Source: Pinus tabuliformis
Taxonomy: Eukaryota; Streptophyta; Pinopsida; Pinales; Pinaceae
Assembly: GCA_031772625.1 (NCBI GenBank)
Contig: CM062814.1
Coordinates: forward strand, 824,980,757-825,044,756
Reading direction: 5' to 3'
Length of the DNA: 64,000 nucleotides
The translations under genes were made by a program, and so were the position numbers. This document shows, one piece after another, positions 1-11,043 of this stretch. Every line of letters begins with the position of its first letter. The first letter of the stretch is position 1. The notes beneath the pieces were generated by a model, which saw only the letters and a program-made list of their open reading frames with translations, had not been told where the DNA came from and made no database searches.

Positions 1-1357
1 GGTGATCTGCTTTATGCCTTTGCTGATGATTGTCGAACTGTTCACTGCTCTTTGCTGCATCACGATAGCTTTTAGTGGAGGTTGACGATTTTTGGAATGT
101 TTCTTCAGTTTATCCAAGACTTGTCTTTATTAGAGAAGAGCGCTGCACTTTGATAATTTCATTTAAGGTTTCTGATCCTTTAGCAAATCTAAGATTGAGA
201 GCTTTTGTTTTCTCGAGATCCTTTCTTAGACCCACAATTTCACATTCTAGCTTTTCATTGTGTTTTTCTCTTTCAGCAAGTTGGAATGTCAAGGTATCTA
301 TAATCATATTCTTTTCTTCTAAACAGATTTTGAGTTTAGAGATTTCTTCATAAAGGTCATCTTCATTTAAAGCATCCAAAAAATCATCATCTTCAAAAGC
401 CATCAGAAGTCTATAGTCATTACTATTTTCATCTTCATCACTATTTGATAAACCATTGCTATCTTCATTAGTATAGTAGCTCTTTTTACTTACACTTTGT
501 TTTCTATTCCATTTTGCAGATTCCTTCCCTTTATCATATTTATCTTTATGAGGACATTTGGTAGCATAATGACTGACTCTACCACAGGCAAAACATTTGA
601 AAGGTAGTTTACCTCTGAATCTACCGGAACCTCGTTGAAGATTCTTGACAAAGTTCGCTTCCTCTTCTTCTTCTGAAATATGTCCTGATTCATTGAGTTC
701 TTCTTTTCCTTTTGCTGAAGCTTTAAATGCGGCTTCTCTCATATTTGATGGACCTCCTTTTCTCATCTCAAAGGTAGTTAAGATTCCGTGAAGTTGTGTC
801 ATAGTAATAGTCTGTAGATCCTGCTTTTCTTCTATGGCAGATACTTTTGATTCAAATTTAGCAGATAAGGATCTTAAGACTTTTTCAACTAAGGTAACTT
901 CCTTTATCTCTTCACCCAAATTCTTCATGCAATTAACAATCTCATCTATACGTAAGAAGTAACTAGCTACACTTTCATCATTGTGCATCTTGAGAGTTTC
1001 ATATTGAATTCTGAGAGTTTGCAGTTTAGCACGTTTTACCTGAGAGTCTCCTTCGTAGCTTAGAACGATTTTGTCCCATATTTCTTTGGCTTATTTGAGC
1101 TGCATAACTTTGACAAACTCTGATTGTGACAGACTTCCCAATAATGTATTGACAGCCTTGGCATTTGTTTCATATTGCTTTTTACCTGCTGCATCTATAG
1201 GAATTGCTGATGGAAATGTATATCTTCCATCCACGATTTTCCAGACATCTGTTCCAAGAGATTGAAGATAGGCAGTGGTTCTTACCTTCTAATAAACAAA
1301 GTTGCTTCCATCAAATATTGGCGGTCTGATGGATCCCCCGCTTTCTTGATTACTCAT
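1..1357 (-). pseudogene. gag of Sirevirus copy 1
   Basis: The region encodes a Copia Gag that would package element RNA into virus-like particles. It starts with a Met at about 1357 followed by the family signature PPIFDGSN. The open part at 110-988 contains a UBN2-type Gag core, a CCHC zinc knuckle (CFACGRVSHYATKC, near 565-610) and a long Glu/Lys-rich coiled-coil tail. It aligns by eye along its whole length with the Gag region at 54378-55712, which places both in one family. It is a fossil with a few breaks. I place it in the Sirevirus lineage because its sister element has Sirevirus-like pol and non-coding signals. Confidence 0.82.
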
Positions 1358-2505
1358 GATGATGGATCTTCCTTCAAGCAATCAAGCTTCTTCTGAAGGA
1401 CCTGCTCTGATACCAATTGTTGGAAATAATACTGAGAGGGGGGGTGAATCAGTGTTATCAAACTAATAAGTTTTCATTTCCATAATCAGATTCATATACG
1501 CTACTTCAGTTAAGGGAACTTGTGTGTACACGCAACTGTGTTTAATGCAACTAGCATATATCCAGCAAACTTATGATTCAGTTAATTCTTCATATATTGA
1601 TCTTTAATCAGTGCATCGGAACCATATAAACAATAACCAGGTGCAGTAAAAACAAAACAGATCATCACGCATAAGAAACACACATGAACACCAAGATATA
1701 AGGTGGAAACCCAATGTGGGTGAAAACCACTTGTTGTAATCGTCTCTGTCTTCTTTTAATAATAAGGGAATTCTGTTTACAATTTTTGTACTGGTGCAGT
1801 CTTATACCAGCACGTAGGCTTCTACCTGCAGAAGGCTACAACCTTCTCTCGTTCTCCAGCTTCTACTGGAAGGGAGCTACAACCCCTTAGCTCTTGTACT
1901 AGCTGATATGTTTACTAGTATGTAGGTGCCGGCCTACAGAAGGCTACAACCTTCTCTTTTCTTTAGGGACCACGTTTCATAAATTTTGACACTGGATCCA
2001 TCAACAACATCATTCAATCATTAAATATATCTGCATCAACCAATTTCCTTTTGAGCCACCCACAACCGAATCAATCAATCACTCCATCAATCTGATCATT
2101 CAGAACAGTGTTGATAATATCAGTATCGGGAAAATATCGACGAGGGTCTAGAAAATATCTTATCGGCAATATTGACGAAAATATCGACAGAATATCAGCA
2201 AATATCGGCAAGCATAAAAAATGCATAATATATTCATTTTTTTTCAGATTTTTAAACATATGAAGCAATAACAACATGAAATAAACACATTGGCACATAA
2301 ATATGAAGAAAACACTGATATATATGATGTCAAATAGAAATGATACATCAAAGGCGATACCAAATCCTGCTGATCCCTGATAATTGTCCATTCAAGGACT
2401 CAAATGTGGAGAACCAATACAAAATAACATCACATATATAAAAGTATCTCATCATCATGAGTTATATGTAGCATAACAAATAAACTAGCAGCTATCTATC
2501 TGAAA

Positions 2506-2880
2506 TCACTGCTCTCTCCCCCTTTTACGGGAAAACATGATGGGTTGTTTGCCAGGCTTGCCCCTAGTAGTAGGAGGCCTTGACCCTGATCCTGCACCTA
2601 ATGTCAAATAATGAGTGCTAGGTATGGGGCTATGCTCTCCTATATCTATAGCAGATGGTGTTGATGCTGATGCTCCCGCAGTGTCCTTCTCCTCCTCCTG
2701 CTCCTCCTTTGAGTGTTGCTGCTCCTCTGACTCCGAGTCCTCCTCTTGTTGCCCCTGCTCTAATGGATCATCTGCCACTGGCTCTAACCATGAAGGTGAC
2801 TCTTCCAAGAGGGGCTCCTCAGACTCCACCCTCCACGGAGACAATACATCAATATTGTCTAAGCTAAGTCACATGACACA
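2506..2880 (-). pseudogene. hAT transposase C-terminal tail remnant
   Basis: A minus-strand open stretch (2506-2844, readable to about 2880) encodes an acidic, Glu/Ser-rich segment beginning around NIDVLSPW and ending in a basic patch RKRGREQ. The same layout, an acidic tail after a D-x-x-x-x-W-x-VE motif, follows the hAT dimerisation domain in the element at 31523-33103. I therefore read this as the last part of a hAT transposase. No BED zinc finger or catalytic core is visible in the 1.8 kb, so the element cannot encode its own transposase. The identification rests on context and composition rather than on a strong motif. Confidence 0.5.
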
Positions 2881-2957
2881 AGGACACGAGACACGGAAGA
2901 CACGTAAATACGAGTATTCAATACGAAACGCAACGACCTGGAAACAAGACACGGGGG

Positions 2958-2986
2958 ACACGTTTTATATATATATATATATACCG
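2958..2986. repeat. TA dinucleotide repeat
   Basis: A short (TA)n run inside the hAT element, with no other signal attached. Confidence 0.7.
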
Positions 2987-4761
2987 AAATATAGTTTTTT
3001 ATCCATATTAAATTGCAGGTTGCAGCTTATCTAATCTAATTTAAAATATAATTACTTCTCAAATTTCATAGTTCACTTTAAAAAAATAAATAGAATCAAA
3101 ATTTACTATTTAGAAATTAGAATGTGATATGCTTGGTCTTGATTCTTGAATATTCAATGTTCATTGTTCATGTACAACTTACAAGCACATAAGCAAATAA
3201 CTAAAGTCTAATCCTATTGATTTCCTCTGCCCCTCTTGCAAGAAAATGCCACAGCTTTCCCTTTCCCTCTAGATGTAGATGCTGGTGCTGGTGGAGTTGG
3301 CAGTGGAGTTTGCTATGCTCTAGAAGCTGAAGAACTAGAAGTAGGAGCTATAGGAGGTAGACCACGTCCTCTACTGGTGGCAAGGGTAGCCTGGGCAGGT
3401 GGTGTCACCTGGAAACATTACAATCTCCCAATCCCGAAATCCTAAAAAACTGATAAGTCTGCTGCATTTTGAATGAAATCTAAAATTCTACTTTCTCGAT
3501 ATGAAATCCAATGAGGCCGGAACCACTCTCAAACATCCTGAGTCATTTCATGGTAATGTTAAAAATTTAAGTAAAATGATGAAAATGAAGATTAAGGAGA
3601 ATGTCACTTTTATTTTAAGAATTTAACATTACCATGAATAGCATATCAATACTAGGGCCTAGAACGCTCAAACCCTCCTTGGCAGCAACCACATAGCTCT
3701 CCCCTTCCTTCTCCAGCAATCAAAAATGAAAATGATATGAAAAAAAACCAAAATCGGAGTTTTATAGGCCATGCGGAAATTTTTTATAGTCACCGGGCGA
3801 TATTTTCGATCGTCACGCGATACTTTTGGAAATATCGGCGATATTTCGGAAATATCGCAATATAAAATATCGCAATATTTCCGAATATCGCCGATATTTC
3901 GGCGATATTATCAACACTTATTCAGAATGTCGTCACCAAAATACAATAACCAGAACCCAAGCCAGAACCCAGAACACTGCAACAACAAACAACAGCAACT
4001 AAAACATAGATAATAAGGTGTACGCTACTTTCTTGTGCCGAACCTGTGTGTATACGTGCTTTCTTCAAAGACAACCAGCGTATACATCTGCAAATATTAA
4101 TTCATAATTCTGCAGCTATACCAAACTTCAGTTATACCTAGATCATATCATTTATAGAATAATATATGCGTCAATATTCAGATCAAGAATATTCATGAGC
4201 AAAAACACATAATGATATTTCACTTTACGCCTTAAGATCTCGATCCATCATTAAATCTTATCCTCAATCAACTGCTAAGGTTCCTCCTTGGTTCAGATCT
4301 AGCAATGCACCATAACCCAATAACCTGCATACTAGATCTCACTCTTCATTAGATATTCAACGCTTGAGTGCTTTGGCCTAATGATCTTTTCCTCCTTTTA
4401 TAGTTTTAGGCCTTTCTCAATACCATGGACCAAAACCACCTAGGACCAATACCTCGGATCCGATACCTTGGACCAATACCATGGATCAAAATACCATGGA
4501 CCAAATACTTCGGACCAAAAACTTAGTTTTCCAAGGTATACGTGCTTTTCCTTTTGTGAAAGTGCGTGTGTACGTATACGCGGCTTGTATACAGTGAACC
4601 CGCGTGTATACGCGGCTTGGCCAATGGTGAACCTACGTATACCTCTCTTTCTTCATTCTGTGAAGTCTGATCTGTAACTTTGCGCTATTAACCTACTGTA
4701 TTGTGATCTATCATCTGAGAGAGTTGCCATCAAGGACAACACCTGTGTCATAATGCAAACA

Positions 4762-5905
4762 CTTCATCAAACAGCTAACAATGCATGAACATAAATAGAC
4801 AAGAGACACAGAATATAGGCTATGAGCCAAAGCCAAAACCTCTCACTCTTTGACAGGAAAACTTGCACAGCTTCTTATAGAGATTCCAATTGACGAATAC
4901 CAAGACCAAGACCCTTGACCTAGTTGCCACTCCAAGACCAAGACACTAGTTCTCTTGATTGTCTTCTGTGCTTTTCTTCTTCTTGGCTCCTCTTCCGCTT
5001 TGACCTTCTTAGTACTAAGATTATCTCCTATCTGAGCATACTGAGATAGCAACGAACTGTAGATACACTTGGGATCGCACCGAAACACATTATGGTAATG
5101 TCACCGAAATGTGATCACTGTAGCAGCACCGAAACACTGTGATATATCACAGGACTTAGCTCCTTCATAGCACTGAACTATAGTCTCTATACCTTTGACT
5201 GAACTGTGTGCTTGTGCTGTAGCACCAAGACTGAACTTGTCTCTTTACTAGTCTCACTGTAACTGTGATCTGAATTAGAGAGATCCGAACTTCTTCCTGT
5301 ACTTTGTCACTGCAACTGTGATCCGAATGACAGAAGTAAATTGAACCCCTTGACTTCTCACCAAACTGTGTGGTACTGAAACTTCCTCTCTGAAATAGTT
5401 ATCCGAATCTCAGAGGTGATCCAAACTTATCTACGTACTTGGCTACCCAAATTTCAGAGGAATCCAAACTCCTTGACTGTGGTAATGCGAAGACCCTTCA
5501 CACATATATATAGTGGTCTGCCCATGAATATAAGCCGACATGACCTCAACGAAGGGATGTGTCTCTAATTAGGTGAGCCGACATGTGTCATCTACTTCAT
5601 CTTGAGGCCGACTTGAAGAGGAGAACTAGTGCTTGTCTTTGGAGGGCTTCATGACAATTCTATAGACTCATATACATTCGTTATATGCCCAAGAAGGGTT
5701 CTTCATACATGACATTGACTCTTTTTGACTTTAATGACAAATCCTAAAGGCTCTCAATGGGAGCCATCTAAAAATAAAATCTCTTGCTCATGAAACCCAT
5801 GAAGCAAGCATTACAATAATAATTTTATTTTTCTTCTTTTCATCATTTACAAAAATCACAATTACATGTCATTATGAAGACCGAACCTAGTTACACTTTT
5901 CAACA
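4762..5905 (-). repeat. Copia LTR fragment (same family as 8400-9305)
   Basis: The right end is ..TTTTCAACA at 5905. The preceding stretch matches the LTR ending at 9305 in order: a TATATATA box (near 5505), GCCGACTT-type motifs, an ATTATGAAGA motif, and the CAACA terminus. No polypurine tract or coding sequence follows on the right, so it is a solo or truncated LTR. Its left part stops where Sirevirus copy 1 begins, which suggests that the Sirevirus inserted into it. Confidence 0.55.
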
Positions 5906-7262
5906 AATAATGCACTGAAAATAATTTGGTGGCAGCCCATAAAGTTTAATTTAATATTTGGTAATGTCTGCCAAGGCTAATTAATTTGAGATTTGATAAT
6001 ATTGTTCAAGGTACATACAATAAAAGCTAAGGGTATGGGCACCTACATTTTATAAGCAATGGCTTTTGCAAACATCTGGATTCTGTAGCAAACATACCTA
6101 GAATAATCATATTATATACAGATTAATTAATGGAAATCATCACATTATATACAAATTAATCTTAAATTTTGGCACTTTCCAAACATGTGGTTTCACAAAT
6201 GCCAATGCATCTTTGTTTGATGGTCAAATGATTTGCCATTTCTGCTAGCTGTATTGCAGTGTACAGGATCAATTTGCAGATGAATCCCATTCTTGTTTTC
6301 CACGTCACGAATCTGTGGAATGAAAATATATCACATATTGCAGTATATTCCTAGTTCAAAGTCAACTGAATTTAGCTTGGTGGTTGGGCAGAATAGTTGT
6401 TATTCTCCCCACCCAGGAATAGAGTAACTTGTTGCACTCTTAAGTGAGTCTATACTGAGGGCTGGCCTAGTACCAGCAACCTCTCTCTTGCCTTCGTGCT
6501 GAGATGGAGGCTGACTTTCTTCCCTGGGTGGTACCCAATGCCCAAAATTTCCTTCGAAAAGAAAAAAAGTTCCTTGTTAAAAGTTAATATTATGGCTTTC
6601 TGATTTGGTCAGTGGTTTTAAATACACTCAAATGATTTTGCTTTTATTAATATCAAACAAACCTCACCAAAATATAATTCTAATTTCAAAATATTTGCCC
6701 ATAAGCCAGTTGGTCTTTTGGACATTTTAATGAAAGTCTGTGTGTGTCCACCTATAAGTGTACACACTGTTGATCCTTGGTAAATTGGATGGACCAATCA
6801 ATGAAGATTGATTCCCAGTTCTATACTTCCATTACTTGAGAAAAATGCTGCGAAGGTTCATTTCTGCCTGAATCAAATATTGTGGCATTTTCAATCTTAC
6901 TCCATGGAAAACATACATGATGAGTAATTATCTTTGCTGGTGTCCATTGGACTTTGGTTTAGTGCTTGATGTGGGGTGTTACCATGCTAATGATCTAGGT
7001 TCAAACCTTGGCAGACATAGAGCCCTGGATTATAAGTTGGTCAAGTTTGACATGATTCGTATTCAGCATTAATTAAAAAAAATAAAAAAATAATTCTTTT
7101 CTGGGAGGCTATTAATGACTGTAACAACTGTATACCTTGGATATGTGTTTAGAGCTTTAATGGTCTTAATCCACTCTAAAGTTGTGTCTGGATGTATCTG
7201 ACTCTTATTTTAAACTTCTAATGCTATGCCCAATTTTTATTGATTCTTTGCTCCTCCTGCAG
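5906..7262 (+). other. Host intron (upstream part), no further exon seen
   Basis: This stretch precedes the first visible exon and ends in a pyrimidine-rich tract and CAG acceptor at 7262. It is AT-rich. It holds one SINE-like unit at 6940-7093 and a 6370-6560 segment that looks repetitive but cannot be classified. No coding exon was recognised, so the 5' exons of the host gene lie further left, beyond the window or beyond the LTR block. Confidence 0.5.
6940..7093 (+). repeat. tRNA-derived SINE (probable)
   Basis: A box A-like TGGTTTAGTGC (6955-6965) is followed about 40 bases later by a box B-like GGTTCAAACCTTGG (near 6998-7011). That is the spacing of an internal RNA polymerase III promoter. 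The unit ends in an A-rich tail (7071-7093). Partly matching sequences flank it (TAATTATCTTTGCTGG before, TAATTCTTTTCTGGG after), so the target duplication is only suggestive. Family not recognised. Confidence 0.5.
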
Positions 7263-7388
7263 CTTCTCATAGAGGTGGATCATCTACAAGATGTGCCGAC
7301 TCCTTACCTGCAAATAAAGGGTTCAAATAAAGAACCTGTAGCTGCTGCTGGATTAGCGCTCAATCTAGAGGGCACTTACACAACAAAG
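7263..7388 (+). CDS. Host gene, internal exon (first of four visible)
   Basis: This 126-bp exon encodes 42 residues (LLIEVDHLQDV..EGTYTTK) in phase 0. It lies between a polypyrimidine tract with CAG acceptor and a GT donor. It joins in frame to the exons at 7481, 41259 and 41934, giving the last 151 residues of one protein. That protein portion is mostly soluble and ends in a single hydrophobic helix with a basic tail. I do not recognise the family, and the N-terminal part is not in the window. All four exons are multiples of three with matching phases, and the downstream stop is clean, so I regard this as a functional host gene. A processed or decayed copy is unlikely because the splice sites are intact. 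Confidence 0.72.
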
Positions 7389-7480
7389 GTTTAGATTCTT
7401 ACGGGGCATTTCATTATTACATGGTCTTATGTTTATTTGAAAGATTTATTGATAAGTACTACTCTACAATTGCCTTGCAG

Positions 7481-7594
7481 ACTTACCTACAAATCATTTT
7501 GGAAAACATACCTGCATTTGGAAGAAGCTTTCCTGGAATGCATAGCCAACAAGCTGTACGATTACAGGAGCTAGTAGATTTTGTACAATCCCAG
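7481..7594 (+). CDS. Host gene, second visible exon
   Basis: This 114-bp, phase-0 exon encodes 38 residues (TYLQIILENIPAFG..VDFVQSQ). It follows a 92-bp intron with acceptor TTGCAG and ends at the strong donor CAG|GTAAGA. The sequence is predicted to be largely helical, with a hydrophobic first part and a Gln-rich helix. The next coding exon lies 33,664 bases away at 41259. The frame is preserved across that gap (VQSQ followed by ANHVYK), which is the main evidence that the distant exons belong to the same gene. Confidence 0.72.
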
Positions 7595-7769
7595 GTAAGA
7601 TGTTAACCTTCTGTCTGTTAGTTGAATTATGTAAGTCCAGAAAAGCATTGCACAAATTGTATGGCAGCCTGTATTGTAATCATGTGGGTGTATAACATGC
7701 TATCCTACTAATGAAAATAATTTATTTTTAGAAGAAAACTAACAAAGAACTTACAAATTCTAAGTGTTC

Positions 7770-8395
7770 CACGGGGATGTGTCCCCCAGGGTGGGGTGCA
7801 TGCACCCCACGCTTCCCATGCACCTAGGACGGGGGAATGGTTGGGGAAATGTTTCCGCATGCCCCCTTTTTGGGGAGACACGGAGAAACACATGGTGAAA
7901 TGGTTCCCCAGTGTGGGAGACACGTTTCCCCAAAGGGAGTGCTTCTAGGCGCACCTCCTCAAAAGGGGGATGTGTCCCCCTTTAACAGGGGAATGCCTAG
8001 AAGCACCCCTTTTGAGTTCGAGTTATATCATTACTCTTCTAATCTTCAGACTTCAGTATCCACTATAGTCTATTTTTCTTAGTGCTAATTAGATTTTAGA
8101 ATGATGAATGATGAATATCAATTAATGTATTTCATTATTGAATCCCATGGTGTATGGATGAATGATGAATATGAATGATGTATGTATCAGTATTAATGAT
8201 GAATATGGATCAGTGTATTTCATTATTTAATTCAATTATGTATGGATCAAATATATTTATGCTTTCATTATTGAATATGAATTTGAATTTTATATACACA
8301 CACCCCGATGTCTTCCCATCCCCCCTAAATTTCCCTAAAATTTGAGGGTACTACTCCCACACATCCCCCCTCTACGTCTCCCCGCTGTGGATTTG
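7770..8395. repeat. Hairpin-rich repeat, possible DNA transposon remnant
   Basis: GC-rich inverted motifs crowd 7770-8010: GGGGATGTGTCCCCC occurs near 7774 and again near 7967, and GTGCTTCTAGGC is mirrored by GCCTAGAAGCAC. The outer edges CCACGGGGATGTG (left) and, inverted, CCACAGCGGGGAGACG (right, near 8395) resemble degenerate terminal inverted repeats. The middle (8095-8280) is an AT-rich run of TGAATGATGAATAT-like imperfect repeats. No transposase is seen, and the flanking duplication is unclear. Confidence 0.35.
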
Positions 8396-8399
8396 TCTA

Positions 8400-9305
8400 G
8401 TGCAAATTATACAAGCACTTATTTCTAAAACTTGATAATTACTTCCAATGATGTAGATGATTATTTTTCACTTTCAATGTATCATTAAGCAATTACACAT
8501 TCAGAAATTCAACCATAGAGACAATAAAGCAATAGAGATCATAATGCACAAAGAGACAACAAGATTTTACCCTGGGAAAACCCAGGCAACCTTTTCCTTA
8601 GAGAATCAATGCAACAAGAGATACATCAAAGTCAAACTAACCAGCAAGATGACAACCACAAGATGCCTCAAGATGCCAAGTCAAACTTCACCAAATCACT
8701 TCAAGGAGCCTCTCCACAAACTCACTCTAGGTCTGCACTAGGGCCAAATTTCCCCCTCCTTTATCTCAGAATTTCAGACCTGTGACCAGACTTTACCACA
8801 GAAATTTTAGACCTTCAATATCACATGTGCGAGGGAAACAGAAGTTCACACGTGTGAGAGACTTCTCTTGAATTCAATTTTTTCTTCTTGATCTTCTCTT
8901 TCCTCATCCTTCTTCACTATGCTAGATCAGAAATACTTGATGAGATGAGATATGTGAATTGCCTTGGAGTGGAGATCAAGTGGTCTCTATATATACATGC
9001 TGGAAGGGGTCGAATAGGTGCCTCTTGGGCTGGGCCGACTTCATCACTGGGAGGCTGACTTGGGCATCTTGTGGTGTCTAGAATACAAATTTAAATTTTC
9101 ATTTTCCCGCTCTTGATAAGGTCATGAAGAACATGCCTTATAAAATTTTCTTTTGAATATAAAATCAATAAATATTTTCTTTTCTTGCAAGCATGAAGAA
9201 CATGCTTCAAAATATTTTTTCTTTTATCACAAATATAATTTATATTTTATTATTACAAGTACAAATGAACATTATGAAGATCAACCATAGCTACAAAATT
9301 CAACA
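8400..9305 (-). repeat. 3' LTR of the truncated Copia element
   Basis: The right edge is fixed by the CAACA terminus next to the polypurine tract; the left edge is approximate. It contains a TATATATA box near 8990 and the motif CCCTGGGAAAACCC near 8570. It matches the LTR fragment ending at 5905 in its GCCGACTT-type motifs and terminus, so the two are one family. Confidence 0.55.
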
Positions 9306-10480
9306 CTCCCTCTTAGCTAGGGAGGTATTCATAATGACTATCCAGATGTTCTTTGTATACATGATTCTCTACGAAAAGGTACAACTCATCGATAATATCA
9401 TCATCTTCGTCAACACTCTTGACCTACATCAATATCATCATCATCTAATGTACCACAACTGAGGTTAGCAATCTTAACGAATGGTGTACTCACTCAACTA
9501 GTCACCATGATCTGGTGGGCGCCTCACCTCATGGTACTCCGACTAGTCCAGGTTTGCCATCACCCATGGTCAAACCCTAGGGACACCCATGTCCCAACTC
9601 CAAAGGCCTCACTCTAGGCCATGATGCTGAAAAGGCACCCACTCCATTGAGTGTCTGGGCCACAAGGACCATTCCTCTCAAGAATGTCCATCCCTCATGC
9701 TATCTCACCAACAGTTTGGGCAATTCTCCTGCCCTTGTTTTCAACTCATTAACAGTCTGGGCTATGCTCCCGTTGTCACTGACAATTCGAGCCATGCCCT
9801 TGTTGATGACACATCAATACTCCCTCTCACTAATAGAGGGATTCTCCACAAGTCCAAGCTTGTCCCTGAACTATACAAACTTCGTCTGGGACAGAGGCTT
9901 TGTAAGAATATCAATTTTATGCTCATCAATGGGAATATCCTGGAGCCTCACTGCTTCCTTTTGTACCATATCACGAATGTAGTGGTACTTGATATCAATA
10001 TTCTTCGGCTTATCATGAAACACTCGATTGTCTGTCATCTTCACACAACTTTGATTGTCACAGAATAACACAGTCGATTCATCTAATCAAACAATCCAGA
10101 GAGTAGCTTATGAAGTCATACTCCCTCACAACATGCCAAACAAGCTGCAATATACTTTGCTTCTGCAATACTGAATGCGAGAGATGTATACTTCTTGCTC
10201 GTCTAGGATATCATAGTAGAGCCCAAACTAAAACATACACTAGATGTACTCTTCTTGTCATTAGCATTCCCTGTCCAATCAAAATTTGTATATCCTTGTA
10301 GTTGTAACTCACCACTTGAGGCATATCTCAAACAATAGTCAACAGTACCATGTAGATATCTCAATATATGTTTTGCTACAATTCAATGCTCATGTATTAG
10401 TTCCATCTAGAACTGGCTCAAGTGTTCACTGTAAAGAAAAAGTTTGGTCTAGTATTAACCAAATACATCAACGATCCTAT
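8400..10480 (-). mobile_element. Ty1/Copia element, 3' end only
   Basis: A reverse-strand Copia fossil is reduced to its 3' LTR (about 8400-9305, ending AATTCAACA), a polypurine tract (CTCCCTCTTAGC on the plus strand, 9306-9317), and the end of pol. The coding remnant at about 9860-10470 is the RNase H domain and C-terminus: it shows DNQSCVKM, the IDIKYHYIRDMV motif, and ILTKPL. The 5' part is missing, and the fossil is decayed with many breaks. It is probably old. Confidence 0.72.
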
Positions 10481-10485
10481 TAACC

Positions 10486-11043
10486 CACCATTTTGTGGGT
10501 GATATCCTTAGGAGAATTTTTTTCTCCATGATGATGCTCAACCAATAGCCAACTGCCCCTCGTAGCCACCAACTAGCTCGATGTGCCATTTCTCCGCCAC
10601 CTAAGCCAGCCATGTGGTCCCTCACCCATCTGTCATGATCGTATGTTTGAAGGTGGGCCTCCCAAACCTAAAGGTATGCCTTGCTATTTGGTAATTGAGT
10701 ATTCTAGTTTATTTATCATGGAAACTTTGGGCATGGATTAATGGGGGGATTCAACGGAAAGAGTGGTCTAGGTTTGTGCTCTTGTCCCCTAGGTCTCTTT
10801 TGGGATGTTAACCTTGCACCCTAGTCCTGTGGGATCTCTTTTACTGACCTATTGGTTTTAGGGATGGTACTACATGGGAAACCCTAATTTTGGTTGCATG
10901 GTCCCGCTCCCCGATTCGCATATATTACTCCCCTTCCACTCATTACTCCTCCAATCTTCTCTCCTCCCACCTGGGTCCACATAGGGTCAGCCACCCCCTC
11001 TCTTTGCCCCACATTTTGGGTCGGTCTTGGAATGATTCCTGAA
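10486..11043. other. Unassigned intron sequence
   Basis: I see no coding potential, terminal repeat or tandem structure here. It lies between the truncated Copia element and the LTR-like repeat starting near 11044. Confidence 0.4.

Larger units (their letters stand above)
2106..3919 (-). mobile_element. hAT DNA transposon, probably non-autonomous
   Basis: The ends are CAGTGTTGATAATATC and, inverted, AAGTGTTGATAATATC. The flanks carry a perfect 8-bp target duplication ATTCAGAA at 2098-2105 and 3920-3927. An 8-bp duplication with CAGTG-type ends is the hAT hallmark. The right end is densely palindromic (3780-3915), built of AATATCGGCGATATTT-like units that resemble hAT subterminal binding sites. 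Only a transposase tail remnant is seen inside. The insert sits inside the LTR of Sirevirus copy 1 and is therefore younger than that LTR. Confidence 0.88.
1..4761 (-). mobile_element. Sirevirus-type Ty1/Copia element, 5' part (copy 1)
   Basis: This is the 5' end of a reverse-strand Copia element that runs off the left edge of the window. It has a 5' LTR, a tRNA-iMet-type primer binding site next to the LTR, and most of gag. LTR and gag closely resemble those of the full-length element at 52775-61597, so both belong to one family. The LTR is split by a hAT transposon at 2106-3919. The element is a fossil. pol lies outside the window, so its overall state cannot be judged. The first five bases after its LTR are CTTCA, which should reappear beyond the left edge if the element is bounded. 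Confidence 0.88.
1418..4761 (-). repeat. 5' LTR of Sirevirus copy 1, split by a hAT element
   Basis: Read on the minus strand the LTR ends ..TTATTTCCAACA at 1418. It begins near 4761 with a sequence one base different from TGTTGGCATTATGACACAGG, the start of the LTRs at 52775 and 60057. The inner edge is followed by the primer binding site TGGTATCAGAGC at about 1404-1415. It carries many copies of CpG-containing palindromes such as GCGTATACGC and of a GGACCAnGGTATT motif (4425-4540). Removing the 1814-bp hAT insert leaves about 1.53 kb, the same size as the other two LTRs. Confidence 0.85.

Noticed and set aside
2506-2844. Acidic 112-residue host protein
   Set aside because: It lies within a bounded hAT element and parallels the acidic transposase tail at 32305-32625.
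6370-6560. A third SINE upstream of the first exon
   Set aside because: It looks repetitive and ends A-rich, but no box B or flanking duplication could be found.
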